64,000 nucleotides of DNA from Paenibacillus foliorum (GTDB lineage Bacteria; Bacillota; Bacilli; Paenibacillales; NBRC-103111), in the NCBI RefSeq assembly GCF_013141765.1, contig NZ_WHOD01000052.1:124001-188000 (forward strand), in the 5' to 3' direction. The notes below the pieces were generated by a model, which ran no database searches, was not told the DNA's origin, and saw only the letters and a program-made list of their open reading frames with translations. Below, piece by piece: positions 7,507-15,921 of this stretch (positions are counted from its first letter, which is position 1; the number at the start of each line of letters is the position of its first letter). Both the position numbers and the translations under genes were made by a program.

Positions 7507-8603
7507 TGCGCTACCTCCATTTGAAAGGGTTTAACTTCCCGAATGCCAAGCCCCGCTTCTTGTGGAAGCACCATAAACGGACCATCATATTTAACTCCAC
7601 CTGTTACGGTGTCGTGAACTAACATGAGCGGTGCGTCTAGATCGACCCGGGTTATATTTTTTTTACTTGCAGCAAAATGGGCTGCCGCTGTAACGGCTAC
7701 ACGTGATTCAATCATGCTGCCGACCATACATTCGATACCGAATTCTTCCGCCATTTGATTGATGAGCTGAGCTTTGTAAATGCCTCCAGACTTCATTAGC
7801 TTAATATTTAACATATCCGCGGCACGGCGCCTAATGATTTCGAAGGCTTGAAGAGGTGAAAACACGCTCTCATCAGCCATAATCGGGGTTTCTACAGCAT
7901 CGGTAATACTCTTCAATCCGTCGATATCATGGGCCTTTACCGGCTGTTCCACCAGCTCGATGTTAAGTCCCATATCCTCCATGCGACGGATCGAACGGAT
8001 CGCTTCCTTCGCCTGCCAGCCTTGATTGGCGTCAACGCGAATTTTGATTTCATTACCTACTCGCAGGCGAACCTCTCGAATCCGCTCGATATCCTCATCG
8101 ATCGAATCTTTGCCTACTTTGATTTTCAACACGCTAAATCCCGATTGCACGTAACGAACGGCATCCTCCCCCATTTCATGGGGTGAATTAACACTCACAG
8201 TGAAATCCGTCTCGAGTCGATCCCTGTAGCCTCCGAGAAACTTGTATAGCGGCAAGCCGCTGAACTGGCTCACCAAATCGTAGATAGCCATATCAACAGC
8301 CGCTTTGGCACTGCTGCAGCCAACCATGGAATGGTGGATAGATTGCATCAGCTGCTCATAAGCAAGTACGTTCTTGCCAATCAATAACGGAGTGAGCGTA
8401 TTGGCAATGGCCGCTTCGATGCTTTCCAGGCTGTCCCCGGTTATGACAACGGTGGGGGGAGCTTCCCCCCACCCCACTTTCCCGTCTTTGGATGTGATTC
8501 GAACCAATACGGACTCCGCGTGGTAAACCGTTCGCAGCGCCGTTTTAAAAGGTTTAATCAGAGGAACGGATTGCCGTACCGTGTCGATTCTCCGAATTTC
8601 CAT
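7503..8603 (-). CDS. L-Ala-D/L-Glu epimerase (dipeptide epimerase, YkfB-like)
   Basis: A 366-residue enolase-superfamily enzyme that converts L-Ala-D-Glu to L-Ala-L-Glu so that normal peptidases can finish the job. Visible active-site residues are the KxK pair Lys160/Lys162, the metal ligands Asp191 (DANQGW), Glu219 (VEQP) and Asp244 (ADES), and Lys268 in IKLMKSGG. This is the AEE/muconate-lactonizing subgroup pattern. The start has a GGAGGAGG site. It follows the solute-binding gene by 12 bp and overlaps the peptidase gene, in the middle of the muropeptide operon. Confidence 0.93.
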   Translation of the reverse strand: MEIRRIDTVRQSVPLIKPFKTALRTVYHAESVLVRITSKDGKVGWGEAPPTVVITGDSLESIEAAIANTLTPLLIGKNVLAYEQLMQSIHHSMVGCSSAKAAVDMAIYDLVSQFSGLPLYKFLGGYRDRLETDFTVSVNSPHEMGEDAVRYVQSGFSVLKIKVGKDSIDEDIERIREVRLRVGNEIKIRVDANQGWQAKEAIRSIRRMEDMGLNIELVEQPVKAHDIDGLKSITDAVETPIMADESVFSPLQAFEIIRRRAADMLNIKLMKSGGIYKAQLINQMAEEFGIECMVGSMIESRVAVTAAAHFAASKKNITRVDLDAPLMLVHDTVTGGVKYDGPFMVLPQEAGLGIREVKPFQMEVAQ

Positions 8604-8615
8604 GCTGCCTCCTCC

Positions 8616-9935
8616 TTATTTCTGCGGTTTGAACCATTTGTCAGCAGAGGCTTGTGTATCCTCCGCCACTTTCTCAGGTGTCAGCTTGCCGATATACATC
8701 CCTTGCAGTGAATCCTCGAATGTTGTCTTTGTCGTAGGAGTGCCTTGGCTAAACCCAGTTAGCAGCAAGTAAGGAGTGCTGTTCTTCTCGTTAAGCGCCG
8801 CCATTTTTTTGAGCTGTGGATGCTTAGGCTCTACCCCTTTGATCGGGCTAACTCTTGTAAGCTCATCGCTGAACATTTGTCCGAACTTTTTGGACGCGAG
8901 GAATTCTATAAACTTGGTTGCCTGCTCTTGGTACTTCGAGCTTTTGGCAATACCGTAGGAGCCGTCTACCCAAGCAGCGATTTGAGCAGGCTCTCCTTTT
9001 TTGGCTGAAAAGCCCGGCATAAATTCGATAGGGAATGCTACTTTGTTGGCTTCGAACGTTTCCAGCCTTTGGCTTCCATTGATGTACATTGCTGCTTTGC
9101 TCGTATAGAACAAGCCTTGCGCATCTTTATCCTCAATAGCTATGAAATCTTTCGGGAAAAACGTCTCCAGCTGTTTCATGCGCTTAATGGACTCGACGAA
9201 TTTAGCATCCTTGAAGTTGGTAGAGCCTTTAAGTAGAGACTGTAAATATTCATTTCCTCCGTATGCGCTTGGACCAATAACCGTATGAGTCGTAGAAAGC
9301 AAATACGCGGCTTTGCCGGATTGGGCGATTGGAATAATATTTTTGGCTTTCAGCGCTTCGCATGTTTTCACAAATTCTTCCCAAGTTTCCGGAACCTGCA
9401 GGCCATTGTCGTCAAAAATCTTCTTATTATAGAAAATAACCGCATTGTTCAACATTAATGGAATGCCGTATACTTTCTTGTCTGCACCTCTGGCCGCATC
9501 CAAATAGCTATCCGGGATATTCTCAATGCCTTTCACCTTGTCCACAGGAGTCAAATAATTCGCATCAGCAAGTGCTTTGGCCCCGTCATAAGGGCGAAGC
9601 TGCAAAATATCTACACCTGTACCCGATTGTAGAGAGTTCGCGAGAATGGTGTTGTACTCCGTCGCCTTGAAAGGCTTGAATTCCACTTTAATATCCGGAT
9701 TGTCTTTTTCAAACTCGGCGATAAATTTAGCGTAGCCATCTTTATCTTCGGGTCTCCAGCTGTACATGACCAGCTTCACTGGATCGCCTTTTGGTTTGGC
9801 CACTTCGCCGCCAGCCGCGGGTTTGGGATCTGCTGGTTTGGCAGTTGTATTGGTAGCGCTTCCACCACTGCACGCACTAACTATTGAGCTCAATAAAACT
9901 AACATGGTACCGAAAAATAACTTATTCCTCTTCAT
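8616..9935 (-). CDS. ABC solute-binding lipoprotein for the muropeptide/amino-sugar importer
   Basis: A 439-residue family-1 type sugar-binding protein. The signal peptide ends in a lipobox (VSAC, Cys22), followed by a Gly/Ala/Lys-Pro linker to about residue 50. It is the first gene of the operon, with a clear promoter at 9980-10009. Binding motifs do not reveal the ligand. Because the downstream genes are a complete muropeptide-degrading set, the ligand is inferred to be a MurNAc-containing fragment or its peptide, not a plant polysaccharide. Confidence 0.92.
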   Translation of the reverse strand: MKRNKLFFGTMLVLLSSIVSACSGGSATNTTAKPADPKPAAGGEVAKPKGDPVKLVMYSWRPEDKDGYAKFIAEFEKDNPDIKVEFKPFKATEYNTILANSLQSGTGVDILQLRPYDGAKALADANYLTPVDKVKGIENIPDSYLDAARGADKKVYGIPLMLNNAVIFYNKKIFDDNGLQVPETWEEFVKTCEALKAKNIIPIAQSGKAAYLLSTTHTVIGPSAYGGNEYLQSLLKGSTNFKDAKFVESIKRMKQLETFFPKDFIAIEDKDAQGLFYTSKAAMYINGSQRLETFEANKVAFPIEFMPGFSAKKGEPAQIAAWVDGSYGIAKSSKYQEQATKFIEFLASKKFGQMFSDELTRVSPIKGVEPKHPQLKKMAALNEKNSTPYLLLTGFSQGTPTTKTTFEDSLQGMYIGKLTPEKVAEDTQASADKWFKPQK

Positions 9936-9979
9936 GTTATCATGCTCCCTTTTTATGAGATTTACAATTTCTTAACAAA

Positions 9980-10009
9980 AGTATATAAAATTTTATTACT
10001 TGATGTAAA
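9980..10009 (-). promoter_or_regulatory. sigma-A promoter of the muropeptide operon
   Basis: On the minus strand, TTTACA (10004-10009), an 18-bp spacer and TATACT (9980-9985) lie about 45 bp before the lipoprotein start. No operator palindrome was seen and no MurR-like regulator is encoded nearby. Confidence 0.7.
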
Positions 10010-10060
10010 GGTTTTTTTGAAATTTTATTTCTTTCATTCCATCGATCCCACGATTCGCAC

Positions 10061-10088
10061 AAATAAACCGGCTGCATAGCAACCGGCT
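10061..10088 (-). terminator. terminator of the L,D-transpeptidase gene
   Basis: CCGGCTGC/GCAACCGG forms an 8-bp stem with one G-U pair on the minus strand, followed by TTTATTTG. It separates the L,D-transpeptidase gene from the muropeptide operon promoter. Confidence 0.6.
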
Positions 10089-10109
10089 AAGCCTTATTCA
10101 TATTCTTAT

Positions 10110-10712
10110 TCAGCCTATCCTAATTATAGGATTCTTTCGCGGATCGATTGCTATCATCAGACGAACCAAATTGTCATAGGACATCGCAACACAGCCTGAA
10201 GTAGGGCTGTTCTCACTATCCCATTGATGAATAAAAATGGCGCTCCCTTTTCCCTTAATAACAGGAGCCATATTATACTTGATAATGATGGCGTGCGTAT
10301 ACAAATGATGGTTCAATCTCTCGAAGGATTTCCAGTGGTCTGAAGGATTTCCTTCGTAATGCATCCATTGGTTGTAATCATCGGAATCCGGATCGTCAAT
10401 CCAGTAGTCCTGCTTCGAAACTTGATGGTAGGGGATGGAAATGCCGGCAGGCGCTTGTTTGATCCCAAACGATTCGCCTAGCTTATGTATGCCCTTCGGC
10501 GATTTTCCGTCGCCTTCGGTTTTGTCATCGGTGATTCCGTTTCTCCCTATGACAGCAGGAAAGCTCTCCATCATTTGAAACCACTGGCCATTCATCTTTT
10601 CAAACACCTTTACTGTTGCGTGAAACGAACCGGGATTTTCCGTTTCCACAACAATGACTTGCTCGCTTCCCAGCGTTGGATCATACTTGGCCGGCCTTTG
10701 ATTGTGAAACAT
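10110..10712 (-). CDS. YkuD-type L,D-transpeptidase family protein
   Basis: A 200-residue protein whose second half carries the YkuD catalytic pattern: His162 in SAIFIHQW and Cys174 in TSGCVAM. The first half has the beta-rich extension seen in ErfK/YafK-like members, with GDGKSPKG near 67-74. There is no signal peptide or LysM module, unusual for an enzyme expected to work on the wall outside, so export would need another route or the start is misjudged. A GGAGG site precedes the ATG. It may crosslink or trim peptidoglycan and lies beside the recycling operon, but has its own terminator and so probably its own promoter. Confidence 0.85.
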   Translation of the reverse strand: MFHNQRPAKYDPTLGSEQVIVVETENPGSFHATVKVFEKMNGQWFQMMESFPAVIGRNGITDDKTEGDGKSPKGIHKLGESFGIKQAPAGISIPYHQVSKQDYWIDDPDSDDYNQWMHYEGNPSDHWKSFERLNHHLYTHAIIIKYNMAPVIKGKGSAIFIHQWDSENSPTSGCVAMSYDNLVRLMIAIDPRKNPIIRIG

Positions 10713-10808
10713 AGCAGTCCTCCAAAAATGGTATACCTGTAATTTTCAACAAAACTGAATGATTTCCTGTTTATACGACGGCTTCTCTATAAATAAAAAT
10801 ACCCGTGC

Positions 10809-10952
10809 TTATTTCTTGGAAGATGGCTTCACATCAGGTGGAATCGGACAAACGTACAGCTCCTCCTCCAAATATTGATTCAGCTCAGCCTTAGCCGCTT
10901 CCAGCAGCTCGGGGTGAATCTGGCCATCCCCTTCAAATAATGGAGGTAACAT
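10809..10952 (-). CDS. 47-codon open frame, unrecognised; possible gene fragment
   Basis: The frame reads MLPPLFEGDG then QIHPELLEAAKAELNQYLEE and ends DVKPSSKK. It has a soluble, charged, helix-prone composition that looks protein-like. No ribosome site precedes the ATG, and the frame stays open without a start for 23 codons upstream. It may therefore be the 3' end of a decayed gene. The family is not recognised. Confidence 0.3.
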   Translation of the reverse strand: MLPPLFEGDGQIHPELLEAAKAELNQYLEEELYVCPIPPDVKPSSKK

Positions 10953-11051
10953 CTCTATTTTTATGTATCTTAATATAGGATGAAGGAACCTATTGGAAAG
11001 AAACGGCCTATAACTATGCCCTTATCAATTAATGTCCGCCATGATTTCAAG

Positions 11052-11080
11052 AATAACCCGAGGCAAGGCCTCAGGTTATT
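11052..11080. repeat. 13-bp hairpin
   Basis: AATAACCCGAGGC-AAG-GCCTCAGGTTATT pairs throughout, with one mismatch that becomes a G-U pair on the minus strand. It lies just before the second copy of the long repeat. No T-run follows on either side. Confidence 0.5.
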
Positions 11081-11104
11081 GTCTAATCCCATATGTTTGT
11101 GCGT

Positions 11105-11225
11105 AGAAGGGAATCGAGTACGGGATTATGGCCGCTGATGAAGTCGCGTTCCTTTCATTGAGATGCCTACGGCGGTGGAACACATCTTGAAAGTAGGTTC
11201 TTTCGCTTACGGAACGTCATTCCGT
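11105..11225. repeat. dispersed hairpin element, copy 2, with an attached CGGAA/TTCCG hairpin
   Basis: The segment 11105-11197 aligns with 307-395. Shared blocks include GGCCGCTG, GAAGTCG-GTTCCTTT and GCGGT-GGAACAC, in the same order and orientation. The inner arms GTTCC/GGAAC still pair. Two C-A mismatches on the plus strand read as G-U pairs on the minus strand. The outer right arm is lost. A small hairpin ACGGAA/TTCCGT (11209-11225) of the 571-762 family follows. Confidence 0.65.
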
Positions 11226-11289
11226 TATTTGTTTGGCATCCATCGAATTCATGATTTCACGGAAATACGATAACTATTTCGTCTCTAGT

Positions 11290-11640
11290 CTGCAAATATG
11301 CTACATTTGGATGTAAATAAAGCATCGTACTTCCGTTCCAGCTGAATGATCACTTGTGCATGACAAAATAGCGTATCCACGTTCGCCCAGTGAAAATCGG
11401 GCTGGTGAATAAGAAATACTTTCACTTACCAAGACCCGATACATATAAATTATTCCCTCTAAAATCATCCGGAACACCGGATGGTCATAATACTTGCAAA
11501 CCCATGCATCGTGCGTGAGGGAGAGCATCGGGTATAGAGGGCTCCATATGCCGTTGAACTGCTATCTAGATGGATCATAGTTGCAGGAAGGATGAGGTGA
11601 TTAATCGCCAGGTCTGAGATCAACATGATTAATATCCAGC
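11290..11640. other. non-coding stretch with broken frames
   Basis: Two overlapping minus-strand frames (11301-11528, 11465-11731) have no ribosome site, lack a recognisable family and look like decayed or repeat-derived sequence. A small hairpin CATCCGG-AACA-CCGGATG is at 11466-11483. No RNA gene was recognised. Confidence 0.4.
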
Positions 11641-11677
11641 GCAAGAAGGACAGTCGAATAATTGCATTCGACTGTCC
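11640..11677 (-). terminator. terminator of the GH95/importer operon
   Basis: A perfect 12-bp stem GGACAGTCGAAT/ATTCGACTGTCC (11648-11659, 11666-11677) starts about 60 bp after the glycosidase stop. On the minus strand it is followed by a short TTCTTG tail, so it may be only moderately efficient. Confidence 0.6.
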
Positions 11678-11737
11678 CAATAGAACAACTGGTAGGAGAA
11701 GTTGCTTCCGTATAAAGTGGCTTATCATCAACTCCCC

Positions 11738-13996
11738 TTATAGCTCCGGATTGCGCCCGTGATTTCTTTCAATTCTTGTTCTTGCATTTAAGCCGTAGCT
11801 ATTTACTGCTTCCGCCGTAGGAGCACATGGATTAACTATCCATTCCGTCCCTTGCTCCAGAGCAAATACGATCTCCTCACCCTTAAGTAGCTGAAGGCGG
11901 ATCATTCCGTCTCCGATAGACTCTACCGGCATCTTAGAACCGGTAACTACTTGATAAGGCTCTGGAATTCCTGTTCTCACTAAGCATGGCTCTCCAGCCA
12001 AGCTTTTAATCCGAACAAACTGGGTAACGCCTTCTTTTCTTACAGCGCTAACCAGGAACCCGCCTTCCGCGCGCATATCATGGATGGCCACATCCTTCCA
12101 TGCATCAGGTACGGCAGGAAACACCCGAATCGTATTGCCCCAGCTCTGGAGCAGCATATCCTGGATCGACTGTGCTGCAGACAGCGGGGTTTCAATAACG
12201 GGCCCAAGCTCCCTGTACATCGTAGTTGGCGACAAAAAACCTTCCCAAAGTCGTTTCAAATACGCCAAAGCCCGATTTCCGTCGCCGAGCCCAGCCGATA
12301 TGGAGGCGGAGCCTGTACATGAATAACCTTCCAAATATTCAGGCTTACTCTGCCAGTGACGAAGCGATTTCTCGATACGCTCTCTATTTCCCGGCTGTTC
12401 AGCGTGAATTAAATATAACGGATAGATCATGAGTAAATGAGAGTAATGTCGGTGGGATTTCTCGTAAGATTGGTCTCTGCCGATCAAGAAGCCCTCGTTC
12501 TGATCCTCGGGGTATTCAGTAAGCTTATCCAGCACCTCACGCCATCTTTCTAACAGCTCGTCTTTGATACCAAGTCGATTGCAGCTGTAAATAAGAGCAT
12601 CACAGCCCCATCGCAACAAAGACAGATCATAATTGCAATCCTCCATTACTGCGCCGTATTCAGGTGATGATGTTGCCAATAAGTGCAGCTTATGCTCCTC
12701 ATCCTCATATAAAAAGTGAAGATAATAGTTAATGGAGCGCCGCAATAACGGATATAGCACCTCTTCGAGATAGCTGTCATCCATGGTCATGCGGTAGTAG
12801 AGCCAGCAATCATGCAGAGCCCAGGTCAAGTTCCCTGCTTCCGCAAAGCCCGATTTTACCGTTCCAGGAACAGCTACAGGCGCCAACAGATCCAATGCGG
12901 TCGATGTAGGAATACCTGCCGAATCGTGACGATACGGTTCGGCCACGTTGCTTATTAAGCTGTTTAACCCATTATGCAAGGTTCTCCATAAGGATTGCGC
13001 CAATTGCACACGGTTGGAGGCGAAGAGCGGCCAATAGCTTAATTGTACATTCAAATTCCAAGTAGCATAAGGCCATGGAGTTTCATCCAGCCAAGGTCCT
13101 TGGTTATCGATAAGGGCACGGTCTGCCCGGGTTGCCGAAAATAATTTGTACATTTGAATCCAATAAAAGCTCTCCAGCAGCGTGTCTGAAAAGGAAACAA
13201 AGCTTAGCGGATAGTACTGATGCCATGAATGGCGGTGTGACTCCCAAAGTGCTTCCGGTGCAATGGCTGCAAGATGTCTCACCAAAGCCAACGCATCTTT
13301 ATCAGCGCTTTCCTCCGGATAGCTGTGCGCCACAGTTACAATCAGCATTCTTCCGGCATTCGTCGGCTTCTCCATCCAGGCCGCTGCCGTTTGACCGCCT
13401 GCTAATAAGGACTGAACCGATAGGGATATTCCCTCCTCCTGTCGGAACAAGCTCACCGGATTAGGCAAATAGGAAGCCAACGTTCTCGCACTGTCTCCAT
13501 GGCGCAGGCCATAGGACTGGCGCGGACTTACAGCTTCGGTGGCATACCATTGCCAGAAGCAGTCCTTTTCCCCTGAATCAGGCATGATTTCTACCAAAAT
13601 AGCCAACTCTTCCGAATGAACGATTGCCTTAAAATCAACCTGGCCTTTATCTGTGAATATAGCTCCTTTAAGCTCAGCATTCCATAACTCAAGCCTCATC
13701 TGACAACCCGTAACATTTCCTTCGAAATGCAACAGAAAGTGTCCGATAGGAAGTCTCGCTCTGCTAAAGCCCGGAATTCCGTGTGAATCATCCCGGTGGT
13801 CCTGCACATCACTGCGATAAATCTCCAGATGCCAGGCAGCCTGCCCCGGCTCTTTGAACAGCATGGCCCCCATCAAACCGTTGCCCAAAAACGGACTGTC
13901 CTCCCACTTCTCAGGACAACGATCCCAAATCATATCATGCTGGGCAAGAAATTGCGGCCAATCCACATTTAGCTTCACATTCGAAGACTCCACCAT
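11738..13996 (-). CDS. GH95-like (alpha-L-fucosidase/galactosidase clan) glycoside hydrolase
   Basis: A 752-residue protein with the layout of GH95 enzymes: an N-terminal beta domain (about 1-260) containing EDSPFLGNGLMGAML near 31-46, an (alpha/alpha)6 barrel (about 280-640) and a C-terminal beta domain. The stretch ETPLSAAQSIQDMLLQSWGN and RVFPAVPDAW near 625-655 is typical of the family end. No signal peptide is present, so it should cleave an imported oligosaccharide inside the cell. The start has an AAGGAG site and follows the MalG-type permease by 6 bp. Fucose, galactose or a related sugar could be the target; specificity cannot be judged. Confidence 0.8.
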   Translation of the reverse strand: MVESSNVKLNVDWPQFLAQHDMIWDRCPEKWEDSPFLGNGLMGAMLFKEPGQAAWHLEIYRSDVQDHRDDSHGIPGFSRARLPIGHFLLHFEGNVTGCQMRLELWNAELKGAIFTDKGQVDFKAIVHSEELAILVEIMPDSGEKDCFWQWYATEAVSPRQSYGLRHGDSARTLASYLPNPVSLFRQEEGISLSVQSLLAGGQTAAAWMEKPTNAGRMLIVTVAHSYPEESADKDALALVRHLAAIAPEALWESHRHSWHQYYPLSFVSFSDTLLESFYWIQMYKLFSATRADRALIDNQGPWLDETPWPYATWNLNVQLSYWPLFASNRVQLAQSLWRTLHNGLNSLISNVAEPYRHDSAGIPTSTALDLLAPVAVPGTVKSGFAEAGNLTWALHDCWLYYRMTMDDSYLEEVLYPLLRRSINYYLHFLYEDEEHKLHLLATSSPEYGAVMEDCNYDLSLLRWGCDALIYSCNRLGIKDELLERWREVLDKLTEYPEDQNEGFLIGRDQSYEKSHRHYSHLLMIYPLYLIHAEQPGNRERIEKSLRHWQSKPEYLEGYSCTGSASISAGLGDGNRALAYLKRLWEGFLSPTTMYRELGPVIETPLSAAQSIQDMLLQSWGNTIRVFPAVPDAWKDVAIHDMRAEGGFLVSAVRKEGVTQFVRIKSLAGEPCLVRTGIPEPYQVVTGSKMPVESIGDGMIRLQLLKGEEIVFALEQGTEWIVNPCAPTAEAVNSYGLNARTRIERNHGRNPEL

Positions 13997-14002
13997 ATTC
14001 CC

Positions 14003-14872
14003 CTACTCCTTCACAGATCCCAAGGTTGCGCCTTGTATAAAGTATTTTTGCAAATAAGGATACAAGATCACGATAGGCAATGTTGAAAAAATAATAACTG
14101 CTGTCTGCAAGGTTTCGGGATTGTACGGCTGCATGACATTGCTTAAAGATCCCATGATCGTTTCTTGGTTGACGATATATTCCCTTACTTTTAGCTGGAG
14201 CGGATAAAGCTTCGTATTTCGAATGAACAATATGGCATGATAAAAAATATTCCAATACCCTACAGCATAAAATAACCCTACTGTCGCCATAACCGGTTTG
14301 GATAAAGGTAGAACAATACTGAACAACGTGCGGAAATCGCCACAGCCGTCCATCTTCGCAGCTTCTCCGATTTCTCCTGGTATTTGTTGAAAAAAGGTTC
14401 GCACAATAATCAGGTTAAATGCAGAGATACCGCTGGGAATAATCAGCGCCCATATGCTGTCAAGCATGCCAAGGCCTTTAATAGTCAAGAAGTACGGAAT
14501 CATCGGGGGATGAAAAATCATCGTGAATACGACACCGATCATAATCGCCTTGCTCATTTTGAATTCCGATTTGGATATGGAATAAGCAAGCATTACCGTG
14601 ATCAGCATACTAAACAAAGTGCCCACTACCGTTACAAAAAGGTTAACACCCAGCGCTGTCCACAAATCATTTTTGGCCAATATAAATTGATAGGACGCCA
14701 AGGTAAATTCAACAGGCCAGAAGGCAATATTCCTTCCTTCTACCTGAGTCGGGGAGCTGAGAGAAATAGCCGCCACATGAACCAACGGCAGGAACATCGT
14801 TAAAGAAATAGCTAACAGTACGAAATAATTGGAATAATGAAACACGTTTTCGCCAAACGATCTTCTTATCAT
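14003..14872 (-). CDS. CUT1 ABC permease, LplC/YtcP type
   Basis: A 289-residue permease with six hydrophobic segments, an EAA loop at EAAKMDGCGDFRTLFSIVLPLS and the C-terminus KYFIQGATLGSVKE typical of YtcP/LplC proteins. It is the second membrane subunit of the importer that feeds the GH95-like enzyme. The next gene starts 6 bp beyond its stop. No ATPase gene is present. Confidence 0.92.
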   Translation of the reverse strand: MIRRSFGENVFHYSNYFVLLAISLTMFLPLVHVAAISLSSPTQVEGRNIAFWPVEFTLASYQFILAKNDLWTALGVNLFVTVVGTLFSMLITVMLAYSISKSEFKMSKAIMIGVVFTMIFHPPMIPYFLTIKGLGMLDSIWALIIPSGISAFNLIIVRTFFQQIPGEIGEAAKMDGCGDFRTLFSIVLPLSKPVMATVGLFYAVGYWNIFYHAILFIRNTKLYPLQLKVREYIVNQETIMGSLSNVMQPYNPETLQTAVIIFSTLPIVILYPYLQKYFIQGATLGSVKE

Positions 14873-14890
14873 ATTGCTTCTTCTCCTTTC

Positions 14891-15853
14891 CTAGAAAAGA
14901 CCTTGCCCTGTAGTTCTCTTGGATAATAGATTTGCGCCCCACAAGAGGATAAAACCAACCAATGATTTGAACAAACCGATCGCTGTGGTTACACTGTAGT
15001 TTCCTTCCTGAACGCCCGAACGGAAAACATAAGTATCTAATATATCGCCTACAGAAAAAGTCATCGGAGTCAATAAAACATAGGATTGCTCGAAGCCAAG
15101 CTCCATGAAATTACCGATTTTGATCAAAAACAAGATCATGATGGTAGGTGCCAAAGAAGGTAGAGTAATGGAGAACAGCTGCCTCCACTTGCCTGCTCCA
15201 TCCACAGTTGCCGCTTCATATAGATTAGGATTAATACCTGTTAAGGCAGCCAAATATATGATAGCGTTCCAGCCCACTTCCTTCCATATCGAAGAAACGG
15301 TAACAATTGTACGGTAATACTGTTCCTTCTGCATAAACAAGATCGGATCGCCTCCGAATAACGTCACTAGCTTGTTCATCACTCCATGAGTAGATAACAC
15401 TTCGAACATAATCCCGCCTATAATAACCCAGGAAAGAAAATGGGGAAGATAGAAGAAGGTCTGGACCGTACGTTTAAAAAACTTCTGCTTCGCTTCGTTA
15501 AGAAGAAGTGCCAGCACCAGTGGAGCCGGGAAGCCGAACACTAATTGGTATAAAGCTATAAGCAATGTATTGCGCAATATACTTAAGAACTCCGGGTAGC
15601 TGAAAATAAATTCAAAATGCTTAAATCCGACCCACGGGCTCTTCCAAAAGCCGTTAAATATTTGATAATCCTGGAACGCGATTAAGGAACCAAATACGGG
15701 CACATAACGAAAAACCAAAAACCATAAAACACCAGGCAAAGCCAATATATAAAGCGCCCAATGCTTTCTTACATTATCGAGCATCCGTTGATTCAAAGTC
15801 TCCTTCTTGTTTCCGGAACGGGCATTCTGAGGCTGTGTTACTGCAGTTTCCAA
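14891..15853 (-). CDS. CUT1 ABC permease, LplB/YteP type
   Basis: An LplB-like permease of about 320 residues. After a polar N-terminal tail come six membrane segments, the signature VGFKHFEFIF region and an EAA loop at EAATVDGAGKWRQLFSITLPSL. I prefer the TTG at 15853, which has AGGAGG 7 nt upstream. The longer frame from an ATG at 15889 has no ribosome site. It ends NLLSKRTTGQGLF, as LplB proteins do, and pairs with the permease at 14003-14872. Confidence 0.9.
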   Translation of the reverse strand: METAVTQPQNARSGNKKETLNQRMLDNVRKHWALYILALPGVLWFLVFRYVPVFGSLIAFQDYQIFNGFWKSPWVGFKHFEFIFSYPEFLSILRNTLLIALYQLVFGFPAPLVLALLLNEAKQKFFKRTVQTFFYLPHFLSWVIIGGIMFEVLSTHGVMNKLVTLFGGDPILFMQKEQYYRTIVTVSSIWKEVGWNAIIYLAALTGINPNLYEAATVDGAGKWRQLFSITLPSLAPTIMILFLIKIGNFMELGFEQSYVLLTPMTFSVGDILDTYVFRSGVQEGNYSVTTAIGLFKSLVGFILLWGANLLSKRTTGQGLF

Positions 15854-15921
15854 GGTCCGTCCTCCTATTCTGGGTAAGGTTAAGGCCATATCCGTATCGC
15901 TACGGGTATGACCTTGTCTGA

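Noticed and set aside
8616..9935. maltose or plant-sugar specificity for the first importer
   Set aside because: The protein family is generic, but all co-transcribed enzymes act on peptidoglycan fragments.
11301..11731. two minus-strand frames of 75 and 88 codons as genes
   Set aside because: They overlap each other, lack ribosome sites and look like decayed sequence; one overlaps the GH95 operon terminator.
14384..14803. 139-codon frame opposite the permease gene
   Set aside because: It is a shadow of a well-supported permease, with a composition typical of antisense frames.
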